A stretch of DNA of 64,000 nucleotides from Flavobacteriales bacterium UBA952 (GCA_905182495.1 CAJJBU010000003.1:248001-312000); one strand, 5' to 3'; shown: positions 1 through 9,143, counted from the stretch's first letter. A program made the numbers and translations. The notes: a model not told the origin generated them from the letters alone.

Positions 1-1
1 T

Positions 2-115
2 GATGCCAACAAAGTTCCCATTCGGGTGAAATCTGATCTTTTGGTGGGGTCCATTGAGATGGATTTGGTAGAATATAAAAATCTATGTAGCCCCCTCAAT
101 AATATAGCTCATTAA
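2..115 (+). CDS. C-terminal end of a DUF3108-type protein (partial)
   Basis: This is an open frame that enters from the left edge and stops at TAA 113-115; 37 codons are visible. The residues include a PIRVKSDLLVGSIEMDL stretch, which resembles the last strands of DUF3108 proteins of Bacteroidota (putative periplasmic proteins of unknown role). The start and most of the domain lie outside the window. The gene converges on the minus-strand thioredoxin-like gene that ends at 130. Family assignment from such a short tail is tentative. Confidence 0.5.
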   Translation, partial: DANKVPIRVKSDLLVGSIEMDLVEYKNLCSPLNNIAH

Positions 116-129
116 AAGAATAAATAGGA

Positions 130-531
130 TTACAATAGGTTTTGTATAGCTGTTTTTATGGTCTCGGCCGAGTGACCTCCCCCTAGGAACCTTTCGACCT
201 CAGATCCATCATTATAGATAATAATCGTTGGGAATCCTTCCACCGCGTGCGCATTGACAATCTCGGGATAATCTTCATACTCTACCTCTCCAAAAAAAAC
301 AGAAGTCAAATCAATATCCATTGCTACTTCGCTAACTGCGGGTCGCTGAGCCTGACAAACGCTGCACCAACTGGCGTGAAAAAAGACCATCGAGACTCCT
401 GACTCTAGTTCAGATGTCATTTGAGAAAGCGTAGTGATGACCTGTAAGCCCTCAATAGGTTCACTTTGCACGTCTTCCTTTTTACATGAAAAAAGAGCTG
501 TAACAATTAAAATAAAGAGTAGGTTTTTCAT
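130..531 (-). CDS. Thioredoxin-like lipoprotein
   Basis: The 133-residue protein starts with a lipoprotein signal peptide (hydrophobic segment 4-14, lipobox LFSC, Cys16), so it should be anchored in a membrane facing the periplasm. A thioredoxin fold follows. The redox motif WCSVC lies at residues 55-59, and the cis-proline loop reads GFPTI near residue 100. Members of this family reduce or shuffle disulfides in exported proteins, but the precise substrate cannot be told. It is short for a TlpA/ResA protein, so it is best called a thioredoxin-family lipoprotein. It appears monocistronic, with about 360 bp of non-coding DNA upstream. Confidence 0.85.
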   Translation of the reverse strand: MKNLLFILIVTALFSCKKEDVQSEPIEGLQVITTLSQMTSELESGVSMVFFHASWCSVCQAQRPAVSEVAMDIDLTSVFFGEVEYEDYPEIVNAHAVEGFPTIIIYNDGSEVERFLGGGHSAETIKTAIQNLL

Positions 532-840
532 GGTTTAAAATTTAATAAATAACAAAAGAAATCAATATGCTAATAACGAACAATTATTTGAAAAATTGTA
601 AAAAGATAATTTCATAAATTAAACTTTGAAATTAAGCAACATCTATTTGAAGCAAATACGCTTTTACAATTAACGTAGAAAAGCTCGTAGAGAAAATTAT
701 ATCAACTAAAGATGAACCTCCGGGTTTTTAAGTGTTACAGACAACTCAAAGAGAAGTGGAAAAAACAAATCTTTTGTAGGATCAAAAACAGTAATTGAAC
801 GACTTTTTAAGTGCTCCGTTTTCTTAAAATAAAAGCGCAT
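532..840. other. Non-coding stretch, no recognisable gene
   Basis: About 310 bp of AT-rich DNA lie between the thioredoxin-like gene and the lipoprotein gene that ends at 892. I see no open frame with protein-like composition, no RNA gene and no clear repeat. It presumably holds the promoter of the thioredoxin-like gene near its left end. Confidence 0.5.
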
Positions 841-871
841 AAAAAAAGTGACAAACTCGTTCGCCACTTTT
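841..871 (-). terminator. Rho-independent terminator
   Basis: Read on the minus strand, the arm AAAAGTG (871-865) pairs with CACTTTT (850-844) and is followed by further T residues. It sits about 20 bp past the stop of the lipoprotein gene 892-1455 and should end its transcript. Confidence 0.65.
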
Positions 872-891
872 ATTCTTGTAAATTAAAATTT

Positions 892-1455
892 CTATCTATC
901 CGTCAAAATTTTAAACGACTCGATGTTACTAACAGCATCCTTTGTCGCTGAAGCATCCACCTCCCATGAGCCCTCTTTGTTTTTAGCACCTGTGAAGGTA
1001 AACATGGCCTTACTTCCTGGTTCACCCATCATGAAATCAAGAAATTGACTCCCATCACTATCATCAGTTCTCATCTCTCCACCCATTACAGTAGACATCT
1101 CTATCGTTTTTCCATTCTCATCTAAAGCTGTCGCCGAAACGAAAACTTGATTGTATTTCGCTTTACCCGTGAAGGTTTTAACGACTTCGAATTCGCAAGA
1201 AACCTCAAGGCCTCCATTTGAACCAATAACTAACTCAGCCTCTGCGTCATCCGTCAACTTAAAAAATCCTTTATCCATATTGGATATTTTAAAGCTTGCA
1301 TGAGGTATTTTTCTGTTTTCCACTTTCTCCACCAATGCAGCAGTTTCAGAGCTGTTTGTTTCAGAAGCTTCAGTTTGAGCATTTTCTGATGAATCACCAC
1401 ATGAACCTAAAACAAGTGGCATAATTAATAATGTTGTAATAAAATTTCTTTTCAT
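892..1455 (-). CDS. Hypothetical lipoprotein
   Basis: The 187-residue protein has a type II signal peptide with lipobox VLGSC (Cys19). A Ser/Thr/Glu-rich linker (about 21-45) follows, then a soluble domain rich in beta-strand-like stretches (about 50-185). I do not recognise a named family. The domain includes GKAKYNQVFVSATALDENGK and a FTFTGAKNKEGSW segment, which suggests a compact beta-sandwich. It is likely a periplasm-facing or surface lipoprotein. The start is the ATG directly before the signal sequence. A terminator follows at 841-871, so it is probably transcribed alone. Confidence 0.7.
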   Translation of the reverse strand: MKRNFITTLLIMPLVLGSCGDSSENAQTEASETNSSETAALVEKVENRKIPHASFKISNMDKGFFKLTDDAEAELVIGSNGGLEVSCEFEVVKTFTGKAKYNQVFVSATALDENGKTIEMSTVMGGEMRTDDSDGSQFLDFMMGEPGSKAMFTFTGAKNKEGSWEVDASATKDAVSNIESFKILTDR

Positions 1456-1627
1456 AATCTATTTTTTCACAATTATAATGAGTATTGATAAACTATTTGA
1501 TACAAATTTGATACAAGTGAGCAGGGGGAATCAGGCTGCTATAACTATGGAAACTAAGTTACAAAGGCATTGAGAGCGAAGGCTTGGTATATGCAACACT
1601 GCCAATGCTTTACAGCGTTTGAAAACA

Positions 1628-1658
1628 AAAAAAGGAGACTCTCGTGAAAAAGTCTCCT
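1628..1658 (-). terminator. Terminator downstream of tRNA-Leu(CAA)
   Basis: On the minus strand the arm AGGAGACT (1658-1651) pairs perfectly with AGTCTCCT (1640-1633), with a 10-nt loop and a T run beyond. It lies 7 bp past the 3' end of the tRNA. Confidence 0.8.
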
Positions 1659-1664
1659 CTCTAG

Positions 1665-1746
1665 TACCCGAGGCCGGAATCGAACCGGCACACCCGAAAG
1701 TACAGGATTTTGAATCCAGCGCGTCTACCAGTTCCGCCACTCGGGC
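1665..1746 (-). tRNA. tRNA-Leu(CAA)
   Basis: The minus strand folds as a class II tRNA. The acceptor is GCCCGAG with CTCGGGT, there is a D arm, an anticodon loop TTCAAAA (anticodon CAA), a long variable arm and a T arm GCCGGTTCGAATCCGGC. CCA is not encoded. The anticodon stem has a T-T opposition at 28-42. A spurious protein-like frame overlaps it, but the cloverleaf is decisive. Confidence 0.95.
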
Positions 1747-1802
1747 AAATTGTATTCGGAGGACAAAAATAGGGATTTTTTAGTTTTAAAAAAGGCCTTG
1801 GC

Positions 1803-2501
1803 TTAAATTTCGCTCTCTTGGATCATTTTAATGGCCTGCTCAACAGTTAGCGCATCTTTGATATCAAAGTCTCCAGAGGCTGTTCGACGCAATTCAACGA
1901 GCGTTCCTCCACTCTTAAGCGCTCGTCCAAAGTCAGCCGCAATAGATCGGATATAGGTGCCCTTAGAGCACTTGATGGAGAAATGAAGATTGGGCAATTC
2001 ACTAGTGTCTACCGTAAAGTCAAAGATCTCAATGGTGTTTTGTTTGAGCGCCACCATTTTGCCTTCTCGTGCAAGTTCATAGGCGCGTTTTCCATCAATA
2101 TGCTTGGCTGAAAAAATGGGTGGCGTCTGTAATTGTTTTCCTAAAAAGGAACTAAGCACCTCATCAATTAGCGATCTCGTAATATGTTCGGTAGGAAATT
2201 CCGCATCGTATTCCGTCTCCAAATCATAAGACGGCGTCGTCTTGCCAAGTAGAATAGTCCCCGTATAGCTCTTGTGGTCTGAAGTTAATCCCTCGATTTT
2301 TTTTGTGAATTTCCCGGTACACAGCACCAGTAATCCTGTCGCTAATGGGTCTAAAGTTCCGGCATGACCAACCTTGATTTTTTTAACCTGGAGTTTGTTT
2401 TTGATTTGCCAGCGAAGCTTATTTACCACGTCGAATGAAGTCCAAGTCTTCGGCTTGTCGATTAAGAGCATGTGGCCATCTTGAAATTGACTCGCGATCA
2501 C
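1803..2501 (-). CDS. truB: tRNA pseudouridine(55) synthase TruB
   Basis: The 232-residue TruB makes pseudouridine-55 in the T loop of tRNAs. The N-terminal [19 protein letters not shown] motif and the catalytic loop [12 protein letters not shown], with Asp51 as nucleophile, are visible. The later motif [22 protein letters not shown] and the [16 protein letters not shown] motif complete the fold. The start ATG overlaps the uppP stop by four bases (ATGA), so the two are translationally coupled. It is the last gene of the ftsX-DUF3098-uppP-truB operon typical of Bacteroidota. No C-terminal PUA domain is evident, as in short bacterial versions. Confidence 0.97.
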   Translation of the reverse strand: MIASQFQDGHMLLIDKPKTWTSFDVVNKLRWQIKNKLQVKKIKVGHAGTLDPLATGLLVLCTGKFTKKIEGLTSDHKSYTGTILLGKTTPSYDLETEYDAEFPTEHITRSLIDEVLSSFLGKQLQTPPIFSAKHIDGKRAYELAREGKMVALKQNTIEIFDFTVDTSELPNLHFSIKCSKGTYIRSIAADFGRALKSGGTLVELRRTASGDFDIKDALTVEQAIKMIQESEI

Positions 2502-3292
2502 GCCATGTCAAGATTAACACCAGACATTAATAAAATAAGCAGCAAGCCTCCGAGCGCGATTCGATAGTACCCAAATACCTTAAAGCCATTTTTATTCAGA
2601 AAGGAAATAAAAGACTTAATCGCAAAATAAGCCACTATAAAAGCGACGATATTTCCCATAAGAAGAATCAACCATTCATTATTTGAGGACTCAATTAAAA
2701 GCTCTTTTTCATCCCACATACTTTTTAGTGTTGCTGCAAACATGGTTGGTACTGCCAAGAAAAATGAAAATTCTGCAGCGGCTTTACGCGTAAGTTTTTG
2801 GGACATTCCACCAATAATAGTCGCTGCCGATCTGCTCACGCCAGGAATCATAGCAATACTCTGGATGGTTCCGATGATAAAGGCCGTTTTAAAAGAAACT
2901 TTTATTTCACCTTCAGTCTCGTTTTTCTCAAAATATTTATCGACAAAAAGCAGCACAATCCCCCCAAGAAGAAGAGATATCGCTACGACGACAACCTCCT
3001 CGAGTAAGGCATCTACATACCCCTTTAAAGACAATCCAATAATCCCCGTAGGAATAAAAGCAACCATTAATAACAAGTAAAAATTAATGGATTTTACGAA
3101 CTTTTTAAAGTAAACTAAGACCACTGAAAGTATTGCGCCGAATTGTATCGCAACGGTAAAAAGCTTTGTGAAATCTTCACTTGCAGAGCCCATAAAGGTC
3201 GATGCAATGATCATGTGTCCAGTAGAGGAAACGGGAAGGAATTCTGTGAGGCCTTCTATAATGGATAAAATCAGTGCTTCTAGAAAACTCAT
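2498..3292 (-). CDS. uppP: Undecaprenyl-diphosphatase UppP/BacA
   Basis: The 264-residue polytopic inner-membrane enzyme recycles undecaprenyl pyrophosphate to the monophosphate carrier lipid for peptidoglycan and other wall polymers. The signature motif [14 protein letters not shown] lies at residues 13-26, and the second motif [14 protein letters not shown] lies near residue 150. About eight hydrophobic segments are present. The length is normal. It sits between a DUF3098 gene and truB, 17 bp after the former and overlapping the latter, as part of one operon headed by ftsX. Confidence 0.97.
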   Translation of the reverse strand: MSFLEALILSIIEGLTEFLPVSSTGHMIIASTFMGSASEDFTKLFTVAIQFGAILSVVLVYFKKFVKSINFYLLLMVAFIPTGIIGLSLKGYVDALLEEVVVVAISLLLGGIVLLFVDKYFEKNETEGEIKVSFKTAFIIGTIQSIAMIPGVSRSAATIIGGMSQKLTRKAAAEFSFFLAVPTMFAATLKSMWDEKELLIESSNNEWLILLMGNIVAFIVAYFAIKSFISFLNKNGFKVFGYYRIALGGLLLILLMSGVNLDMA

Positions 3293-3309
3293 AAATGGTT
3301 ATTGAAGTT

Positions 3310-3588
3310 TTAAGCTTCAGGCTTTGCTTTTTTATTAGGCTTCATGATGGCATACAGAATCAAGATGTAACCAATAACAATGAGGATTGGGGCTAAGGTG
3401 ATTCTCACATGGCTAAATAGAGCAGACTTGTCAAATTCATCCAGGTTATCTGCACCTCCACCAATCATCAGAATAAATCCAAAGACATTAAAGGCCAATC
3501 CAATATACAACCAGCGGTAATTTTCTTTATTGAAACCAAAGTGCGAAATCGCATCTTTTTGTTCTTCTACGTGAGGGGTGTTTTTCAT
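3310..3588 (-). CDS. DUF3098 small membrane protein
   Basis: The 92-residue protein has two predicted membrane helices (about 28-47 and 63-82) joined by a short polar segment. The N-terminal FGFNKENYRW stretch is typical of DUF3098, a Bacteroidota family of unknown function that almost always sits between ftsX and uppP. Here it begins one base after the ftsX stop and is followed 17 bp later by uppP. The conserved position suggests a role alongside FtsX or in wall synthesis, but no activity is known. Confidence 0.85.
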   Translation of the reverse strand: MKNTPHVEEQKDAISHFGFNKENYRWLYIGLAFNVFGFILMIGGGADNLDEFDKSALFSHVRITLAPILIVIGYILILYAIMKPNKKAKPEA

Positions 3589-3589
3589 C

Positions 3590-4483
3590 TTAAGAATATA
3601 AATCGTCTGTACTCATGCGAAGATACTTGTTTAATGCAAACCATGTAGACAATACCGTCATAAAAATCCCTAAACAAAGTAATGAAGCCGCTAACAGTAT
3701 GAAGGATTCTTGGCTAAAAGTAATTTCAAAAGTATCAAAAATGCGGTTGGAGGTATAAAAAACAGAAACCAAAAGAAACATACCGAAGACCGCCGATAAA
3801 ACGCCTTGAATTATGGCTTGAAAAAGAAATGGCCGTCGAATAAAACCATTTTTTGCACCTACGAGCTGCATGGTTTTAATAGTAAAACGCTTTGAGTATA
3901 AAGCCAAACGAATCGTATTGTTGATCATTGCTACCGCAATAACCACTAGCAGTAAAGCCACCCCCAGAAGAATATATACAAACTGCTGAAACCCAACATT
4001 CACATCTTCAAGACTGGATTCACTATAGCTCACCTCTGCAATTTTCCCAGGAAAGCTTTCATTGAGCTTTTCTTCGATCAAAAGCATCCCTTTTTTGTTC
4101 GCATATTTCGCTGCCGGTTTAAAAACCACTGTCGGAGGTATCGGGTTTTCGCCATCTAAAATTTCTAGCATCTCTTCCTTTGAGGTACCAACACCTTCAA
4201 ATTCTTGCATCGCTCTTTCAGGAGAAACAAAATATACCTCACTGAATTCGGGCCATTTTTGAAGCGCCATTTCGATCATTTTAATGTCGGTCTCATTATA
4301 CTCTGGATTAAAAAAAAGATCTACTTGTACATCTTCTTTAACTTGCTTTTCCAAACCTTTAATCCCTAAAACACCGCCCAAAATAAGGCCAATCATAAAG
4401 AGAACCAATGAGATTCCAACGATGGTTGAGCCATAACTTGTACGGACACCACGTCTATTATATTTTTGAATGTTTGCTGACAC
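3590..4483 (-). CDS. ftsX: Cell division ABC transporter permease FtsX
   Basis: The 297-residue FtsX-family permease has one N-terminal membrane helix (about 20-42), a periplasmic domain of about 120 residues, then three C-terminal helices. This is the FtsX arrangement rather than the larger MacB form. FtsX with the ATPase FtsE links cytokinesis to activation of peptidoglycan hydrolases. The VAMINNTIRLALYSKRFTIK stretch before the third helix is the conserved cytoplasmic loop. ftsE is not in the window. It is the first gene of the operon with DUF3098, uppP and truB. Confidence 0.92.
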   Translation of the reverse strand: MSANIQKYNRRGVRTSYGSTIVGISLVLFMIGLILGGVLGIKGLEKQVKEDVQVDLFFNPEYNETDIKMIEMALQKWPEFSEVYFVSPERAMQEFEGVGTSKEEMLEILDGENPIPPTVVFKPAAKYANKKGMLLIEEKLNESFPGKIAEVSYSESSLEDVNVGFQQFVYILLGVALLLVVIAVAMINNTIRLALYSKRFTIKTMQLVGAKNGFIRRPFLFQAIIQGVLSAVFGMFLLVSVFYTSNRIFDTFEITFSQESFILLAASLLCLGIFMTVLSTWFALNKYLRMSTDDLYS

Positions 4484-4555
4484 GATACGAAAATAGAGAA
4501 TATCTCTGATTCTATTTTTTCGAATTGGAAAAAGAATTGAACCTTAAGATGTGTA

Positions 4556-5248
4556 TTACCTTGAATTTTTGTGAAACCGAAATTTAAAATAATGGTACAG
4601 CCCTATAATGGGCATTAAAAGGCTGAAGTTGTAGAACACATCCTCTAAAGGGATCGTGAGGATTCTAACACCTGTGATATGAAACTCGGAATACCAAACT
4701 ATTGGTTCGGGAGTCGCGGCACCTGTCAAAACACCGTTGACAATTAAAAATGGCAGTTGGGCTACCACAAACGCAAAAATAGCTCTAGGATACCATATGT
4801 ATTTACCTCGAATTGCAAAAATAGCGCACATTACGGCAAGTGAGCATGCAGAGAGGGTATACCAGTTTTCAAGGTTCATAAGCGCTAAAAGTGTCCCGGA
4901 CAAAACAAATATCAAGGAAAATATTTTGGTCAAGTTATTCAAGGATGCATTTGGGAAATAAGCAATCAGCACTTCATATATAAACACACAACAATAAGGA
5001 ATCACAAAGAAAAACAGAACCTCCTCAAGGGGCAGGCTCCCTATGAAAATCCCCTGCAGGTAACTCTCGTTAAACCCCCATACTCCATTAATTGTAAAAT
5101 ACTGATCCCAGATCAAAAAAGGAGTGGCAACCGCAAATACCGCAGGCACGAAAAAACGCATGTTTTTAAAAAACGCGACTTTCTTATCAAAGCTCAATAA
5201 AAAACAAGGGCCGAAACAAGCTAGCATTAAGATCAAGTATAAACTCAT
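4556..5248 (-). CDS. Lycopene cyclase, fused heterodimer type (CrtYcd-like)
   Basis: The 230-residue integral membrane protein has about six or seven helices and two copies of the lycopene cyclase repeat. The repeat hallmark PLEE/PLED occurs as PLEEVLFF (73-80) and PLEDVFYN (200-207). This is the CrtYc-CrtYd/CarR domain family, which forms beta rings on lycopene, and is unrelated to flavoprotein CrtY. The start ATG overlaps the crtZ stop by one base (TAATG), so it is coupled to the carotene hydroxylase. It is the last gene of the carotenoid cluster. Confidence 0.88.
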   Translation of the reverse strand: MSLYLILMLACFGPCFLLSFDKKVAFFKNMRFFVPAVFAVATPFLIWDQYFTINGVWGFNESYLQGIFIGSLPLEEVLFFFVIPYCCVFIYEVLIAYFPNASLNNLTKIFSLIFVLSGTLLALMNLENWYTLSACSLAVMCAIFAIRGKYIWYPRAIFAFVVAQLPFLIVNGVLTGAATPEPIVWYSEFHITGVRILTIPLEDVFYNFSLLMPIIGLYHYFKFRFHKNSR

Positions 5249-5724
5249 TAATTCTTTCTTCTTTTAAAAGTTTTCTTTGCTTCTCTGTAAAATTTAAGGG
5301 GTACGACCAGCATTCCAAAACACTCCCCATCTTCTTTTTCTCTGTATTTATGGTGGATTTTATGTGCCTTTCGAATTGCATAAAAATAGGGGTGGTCTAT
5401 ATCTCTAAACCACTTGAACCTTCTATGAATATAAACATCGTGAATCAGAAAATAGCAGATCCCATAGACAAGAATACCAAAACCAATCCACACCGGAATC
5501 CACATGCCATTCATCGAACCGAGCATAATTAACAACCAAGAAGGCACAGCATAAATGAGGAAGAAAACATCATTTCTCTCAAAGAACCCGGGTTCTACTT
5601 GGTGGTGATCTTTATGAAAAAACCACATGCCTCCGTGCATGAGGTACTTGTGTGTAAACCAAGCCATGAATTCCATTCCGAAGAAGGAAGCAATTAGCAC
5701 AAATGGACCAAGAAGAAGCATCAT
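5248..5724 (-). CDS. crtZ: Beta-carotene 3-hydroxylase CrtZ
   Basis: The 158-residue membrane-bound di-iron hydroxylase has the expected histidine clusters HKYLMH, HKDHH, HDVYIHRR and HKIHH. It adds 3-hydroxyl groups to beta rings, for example giving zeaxanthin from beta-carotene. The length matches the family. It overlaps the CruF-like gene upstream by four bases and the lycopene cyclase downstream by one base, so all three are probably translated together. Confidence 0.93.
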   Translation of the reverse strand: MMLLLGPFVLIASFFGMEFMAWFTHKYLMHGGMWFFHKDHHQVEPGFFERNDVFFLIYAVPSWLLIMLGSMNGMWIPVWIGFGILVYGICYFLIHDVYIHRRFKWFRDIDHPYFYAIRKAHKIHHKYREKEDGECFGMLVVPLKFYREAKKTFKRRKN

Positions 5725-6368
5725 TGGTATAAATTTAACGAAGAAAAAAAGACTGTCAACAAGATGAACACTAGGTTAAAGACTTTGTTCGATTCTAGAA
5801 ACGTTCCTCTCTTCAATATAATCTGTAAAATCCATGCGATTCCGAACCAGCAGATATAATTCCAAAGAGGCACAGCAGCACCGTTCCAGCTCCAAAAATC
5901 ACTGGCAATTGCCACAGGTTCCATAATATAATCGATGCCTAGCATTAGAAGTGCTGCCACAAATGACGCTTGCTTTTTTAGGATTGGGAATTGTGCCACA
6001 CAGGACGCACTGCTCACGGCAAGAACACCCCAAAGCAAGCCAATAACAATGGGTACGCCTAAAAACTTGAACCCTAAATTGGTTCCGTAATTATAATCAC
6101 CAAATAAAATGCCGGTTTGGACCCCAATTACTTCGGAGGCAAAACCGATGCAAAACGCGATCAACAAAAAAAGCAGGAGCTTTCCTTTTTGCTTACTCGA
6201 GGCAATAACGCCGATCGTCGTTAGGTATAAAATTAAGCCAGACATTGGAAGCCAAATAGCTCGAAGAAAAGAGGCGAAAAAGCCAATGATTCCAACCAAG
6301 TAAACGATACAAAACAGGGCCATAATGAGGTGCTGTTTGGAGAGGTTTTTACCTAGTATTTTAGTCAT
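5721..6368 (-). CDS. CruF-like carotenoid biosynthesis membrane protein
   Basis: The protein is about 215 residues from the ATG at 6368, chosen because it follows a GGGAGG purine stretch; an in-frame ATG seven codons earlier lies inside the preceding gene. It is polytopic (about seven helices) and resembles the carotenoid_synth family (PF04240), which includes the 1,2-hydratase CruF. Matching residues include the region ASEVIGVQTGILFGDYNYG and the LGIDYIMEPVA motif. CruF hydrates the open end of monocyclic carotenoids such as myxol and saproxanthin. Whether this protein does the same is inferred from its family and neighbours. Confidence 0.8.
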   Translation of the reverse strand: MTKILGKNLSKQHLIMALFCIVYLVGIIGFFASFLRAIWLPMSGLILYLTTIGVIASSKQKGKLLLFLLIAFCIGFASEVIGVQTGILFGDYNYGTNLGFKFLGVPIVIGLLWGVLAVSSASCVAQFPILKKQASFVAALLMLGIDYIMEPVAIASDFWSWNGAAVPLWNYICWFGIAWILQIILKRGTFLESNKVFNLVFILLTVFFSSLNLYQ

Positions 6369-7365
6369 AAAACCTCCCTTCGATTGCATTCAGTACGCTT
6401 TCTTCCATCGTATAAAACGTATAATCAAACCGCCTAATCGCTTTATTATTATCGTAGCTTAATTGTTTATATGCCGATTGTACACTCTCTATCGAAAATG
6501 GACTTTTAATTCGGAATAAATGCAAAATACTTTCAAGAAAATAAGCGATCGGCTTTGCTAAAAAAGCACTGAGTTTATATTTCGGAGGTCTTGCTTTGAG
6601 CCTTGGAGCGATAAAAGAAAATAGGTTTCTAAAACTTATGTTTTCGCCTATTAAAAGATATTTCTCTCCGTTCTCTTCTGAATCAGCCAGCAAAAGGAGA
6701 AAATCAGCAACGTCTCGGGCGTCAACCACTGCATTTGTCCCAGTTGTATAAAAAGGCAAGCCTTTTTTAGCCGCCCGAAAAAGAGTCAATGAGCTTTTGG
6801 CCCAATCCCCAGGTCCCAAAATCAAACAAGGATTAACAATCGATGCGTTCAAGCCTTCTGCAATACCACGAAAAACCTCCTTCTCTGCACTATGTTTTGA
6901 GACGGAGTATCCACTAACCTCAGCCCCAGCTTGCCAATTTGTTTCTTCCGTTATCGGATTATTGGAGTTGCCAAGCGCTGCTGTTGAACTTACATAGCAG
7001 AGTTTTTTTATGTTGTTTTGTAAACAAGAGTTCACCACATTCGCCGTTCCCATTCTGTTTATTTTCATGCATTTATGGAAGTCAGATTTCAAGAAAGAAA
7101 CCAATGCGGCACAATGAAATACGGTATGAACTTCTTTCATTGCCATATCCAGGGTGTTGACATCAAGAATGTCTCCTTGCACCCACTCGATAAGATCAAG
7201 TGATAGATTTTTTTTCTTTTGAAGATTGTAAAACTCAAAAAGTTTTTCAACGTTTTTGATGCTTTCCCTTTCGCGATACATCGCGCGTATCTTTATCCCT
7301 TTTTCAGATAAGGCATAGAGCAAATGACTGCCCACTAATCCTGAAGAACCGGTTACGAATACCAC
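6361..7365 (-). CDS. NAD-dependent epimerase/dehydratase (extended SDR)
   Basis: The 334-residue protein has a Rossmann nucleotide-binding motif GSSGLVG at residues 6-12, the SDR active-site pair YSVSK near residue 155 and a preceding catalytic VSSTAA serine. It resembles dihydroflavonol-4-reductase-like and 3-beta-hydroxysteroid-dehydrogenase-like extended SDRs of Bacteroidota. The substrate is unknown. Its stop overlaps the start of the CruF-like gene by eight bases, so it is the first gene of the carotenoid operon. It might act on a carotenoid end group or simply be co-transcribed. Confidence 0.85.
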   Translation of the reverse strand: MVFVTGSSGLVGSHLLYALSEKGIKIRAMYRERESIKNVEKLFEFYNLQKKKNLSLDLIEWVQGDILDVNTLDMAMKEVHTVFHCAALVSFLKSDFHKCMKINRMGTANVVNSCLQNNIKKLCYVSSTAALGNSNNPITEETNWQAGAEVSGYSVSKHSAEKEVFRGIAEGLNASIVNPCLILGPGDWAKSSLTLFRAAKKGLPFYTTGTNAVVDARDVADFLLLLADSEENGEKYLLIGENISFRNLFSFIAPRLKARPPKYKLSAFLAKPIAYFLESILHLFRIKSPFSIESVQSAYKQLSYDNNKAIRRFDYTFYTMEESVLNAIEGRFYD

Positions 7366-7392
7366 AAAGCAAAGTTAAGAGAGTAAGGGGAA

Positions 7393-7716
7393 CTAAACCA
7401 ATTTTCTTTCTAGAATTTCATTGTATTTCTCTAACAGATCAAGGTATTTGTTTTTCCAATACTCTGGGTATTCTTCATTCAGCAAGCCTGCCTTTTTCAA
7501 GGAAGATGAATTAAATTTTTTCAATTCAATTAGGGCATCTGAAAAATCATAATGAATAATTTCCCCAATTTCGATGATATAATCAATAGATAAATTTGGA
7601 TTCTCAAATGCATTGTAAATCCATCTTCTGCTTTTATTGATGCGCTTAGTGATTTTGGTAAGAGGAATCCCGCTTTCGCGTACCGCTTTTTCTAAAATTT
7701 GCCCTTTATGTTGCAT
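7393..7716 (-). CDS. Small helix-turn-helix protein
   Basis: The 107-residue protein begins with an XRE-like helix-turn-helix (about 8-60): an ILEKAVRESGIPLTKITKRI helix pair followed by a recognition-like RRWIYNAFENPN. A helical C-terminal tail (about 80-107) rich in Lys, Glu and Leu could form a coiled coil. It is likely a DNA-binding regulator; targets are unknown. It lies 27 bp upstream of the SDR gene and in the same direction, so it may regulate or be co-transcribed with the carotenoid cluster. Confidence 0.7.
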   Translation of the reverse strand: MQHKGQILEKAVRESGIPLTKITKRINKSRRWIYNAFENPNLSIDYIIEIGEIIHYDFSDALIELKKFNSSSLKKAGLLNEEYPEYWKNKYLDLLEKYNEILERKLV

Positions 7717-7796
7717 AAACTGTGAGGTTACGCTTTACAAACAACTTTGGGCAATAAATGTTCTACTGGAAGTGATGTTCCTGGTCGAGAATGTGT

Positions 7797-9101
7797 TTAA
7801 ATTTCCTTTATCACTTCTCGGAAAACCTCAATTGTCCTATCCAGATCCTCGAAGGTCATTGCGTCATTTAAGAAATAGCTTTCAAAGGCACTCGGAGGAA
7901 GGTAAACGCCGCGTTTTAACATCCCATGAAAATAGGCATTGAATACCGGGTTATTCCCCAGACTCGCTGTTTGAAAATCAACAACTTCTTGATCGCAAAA
8001 GTGCAGTGACATCATAGATCCTAATTGATTTAGCTGAAATGGGATTCCTTTTCCGATCAACTCCTGTTCCATATGATTCTTGAGATAGGTCGTTTTTGAA
8101 TCTAAACTAGAAAAGAGCTCCGGGCGACTGTTTAATATGGATAAGGTTGCAAGTCCCGCAGACATGGCTAGTGGATTTCCGCTTAATGTCCCCGCTTGGT
8201 AGACCGGGCCTTCAGGCGCAAGGTGAGACATGATTTCCTTACGAGCGCCAAACGCGCCAACAGGCAATCCGCCTCCTATTACTTTTCCATATGTAGCGAT
8301 GTCGGCATTGATTCCTAAAAGTTCTTGGGCGCCCCCTGGAGCTAGCCGAAAACCTGTCATCACCTCATCGAAAATAAGTAGCGCTCCATGGGTGTCGCAT
8401 AGCTTTCTCAAGCCCTCCATAAATCCCTTTACCGGAGGAATACAGCCCATATTTCCTGCAACAGGCTCAATAATCACCGCCGCAATCTCACCTTTATTGG
8501 AATGAAAAATCTCAGCAACATTGTTTAGGTCATTATAACGAGCAAGCAAGGTGTCTTTTGCCGTCCCTTGCGTCACGCCTGGGCTATTCGGTGTTCCAAA
8601 TGTCATCGCGCCACTACCCGCTTCAATTAAAAAAGAATCTGAATGGCCGTGGTAGCAACCTGAAAACTTAATAATCTTCTCCTTACCGGTATACCCTCGT
8701 GCTAATCGCACGGCACTCATGCAGGCCTCTGTTCCAGAATTCACGAATCTAATCTGATCTAAATTCGGCACCATGGAGCAAGCCAATTCGGCTATTTGTG
8801 TTTCGATCTCGGTAGGGATTCCAAATGAAGTGCCTAAACGCGCCCTTTCGGTAAGCGCATTGATCACTTCCGGATGGGCATGACCAAGAATCATTGGGCC
8901 CCAAGAAGCGATAAAGTCTATATATGAATTCCCGTCTACATCATACAAATAAGCGCCTTCCGCCTTTTCAATGAAAATAGGGCTTCCTCCCACAGACTTA
9001 AAAGCTCTAACAGGGGAATTGACCCCTCCGGGAATCACCTTTTTTGCAGCAGTGAACAATTTACTAGAGCGCGTATATGTATACATGGCATTCGTTTTCA
9101 T
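7797..9101 (-). CDS. hemL: Glutamate-1-semialdehyde 2,1-aminomutase
   Basis: This is a PLP enzyme of the C5 haem pathway that converts glutamate-1-semialdehyde to 5-aminolevulinate. The N-terminus carries [23 protein letters not shown], the aspartate motif is [10 protein letters not shown], and the PLP lysine sits in [14 protein letters not shown]. The start at 9101 (MKTNAM) is preferred over an in-frame TTG at 9131. That TTG would add ten unlikely residues and overlap the promoter of divergent kynU. The resulting length of 434 residues fits the family. Confidence 0.96.
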   Translation of the reverse strand: MKTNAMYTYTRSSKLFTAAKKVIPGGVNSPVRAFKSVGGSPIFIEKAEGAYLYDVDGNSYIDFIASWGPMILGHAHPEVINALTERARLGTSFGIPTEIETQIAELACSMVPNLDQIRFVNSGTEACMSAVRLARGYTGKEKIIKFSGCYHGHSDSFLIEAGSGAMTFGTPNSPGVTQGTAKDTLLARYNDLNNVAEIFHSNKGEIAAVIIEPVAGNMGCIPPVKGFMEGLRKLCDTHGALLIFDEVMTGFRLAPGGAQELLGINADIATYGKVIGGGLPVGAFGARKEIMSHLAPEGPVYQAGTLSGNPLAMSAGLATLSILNSRPELFSSLDSKTTYLKNHMEQELIGKGIPFQLNQLGSMMSLHFCDQEVVDFQTASLGNNPVFNAYFHGMLKRGVYLPPSAFESYFLNDAMTFEDLDRTIEVFREVIKEI

Positions 9102-9106
9102 TATCT

Positions 9107-9114
9107 TATATTTG
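9107..9114 (+). promoter_or_regulatory. Bacteroidota-type -7 box for kynU
   Basis: TATATTTG matches the TAnnTTTG -7 consensus and lies 29 bp before the kynU ATG, which gives a leader of roughly 20-25 nt. A convincing -33 TTTG is not present; only a TTTT-containing stretch lies at the expected distance. Confidence 0.5.
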
Positions 9115-9143
9115 CACCACGAAATTAGCAAAATTAAGAACGT

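Noticed and set aside
1531-1740. Open frame reading MAELVDALDSKS on the minus strand
   Set aside because: It runs across tRNA-Leu(CAA); the cloverleaf explains the sequence and this peptide pattern is a known artefact of tRNA-Leu genes.
9102-9131. hemL start at TTG 9131
   Set aside because: It would add ten residues unlike relatives and cover the promoter of divergent kynU; ATG 9101 fits the family.
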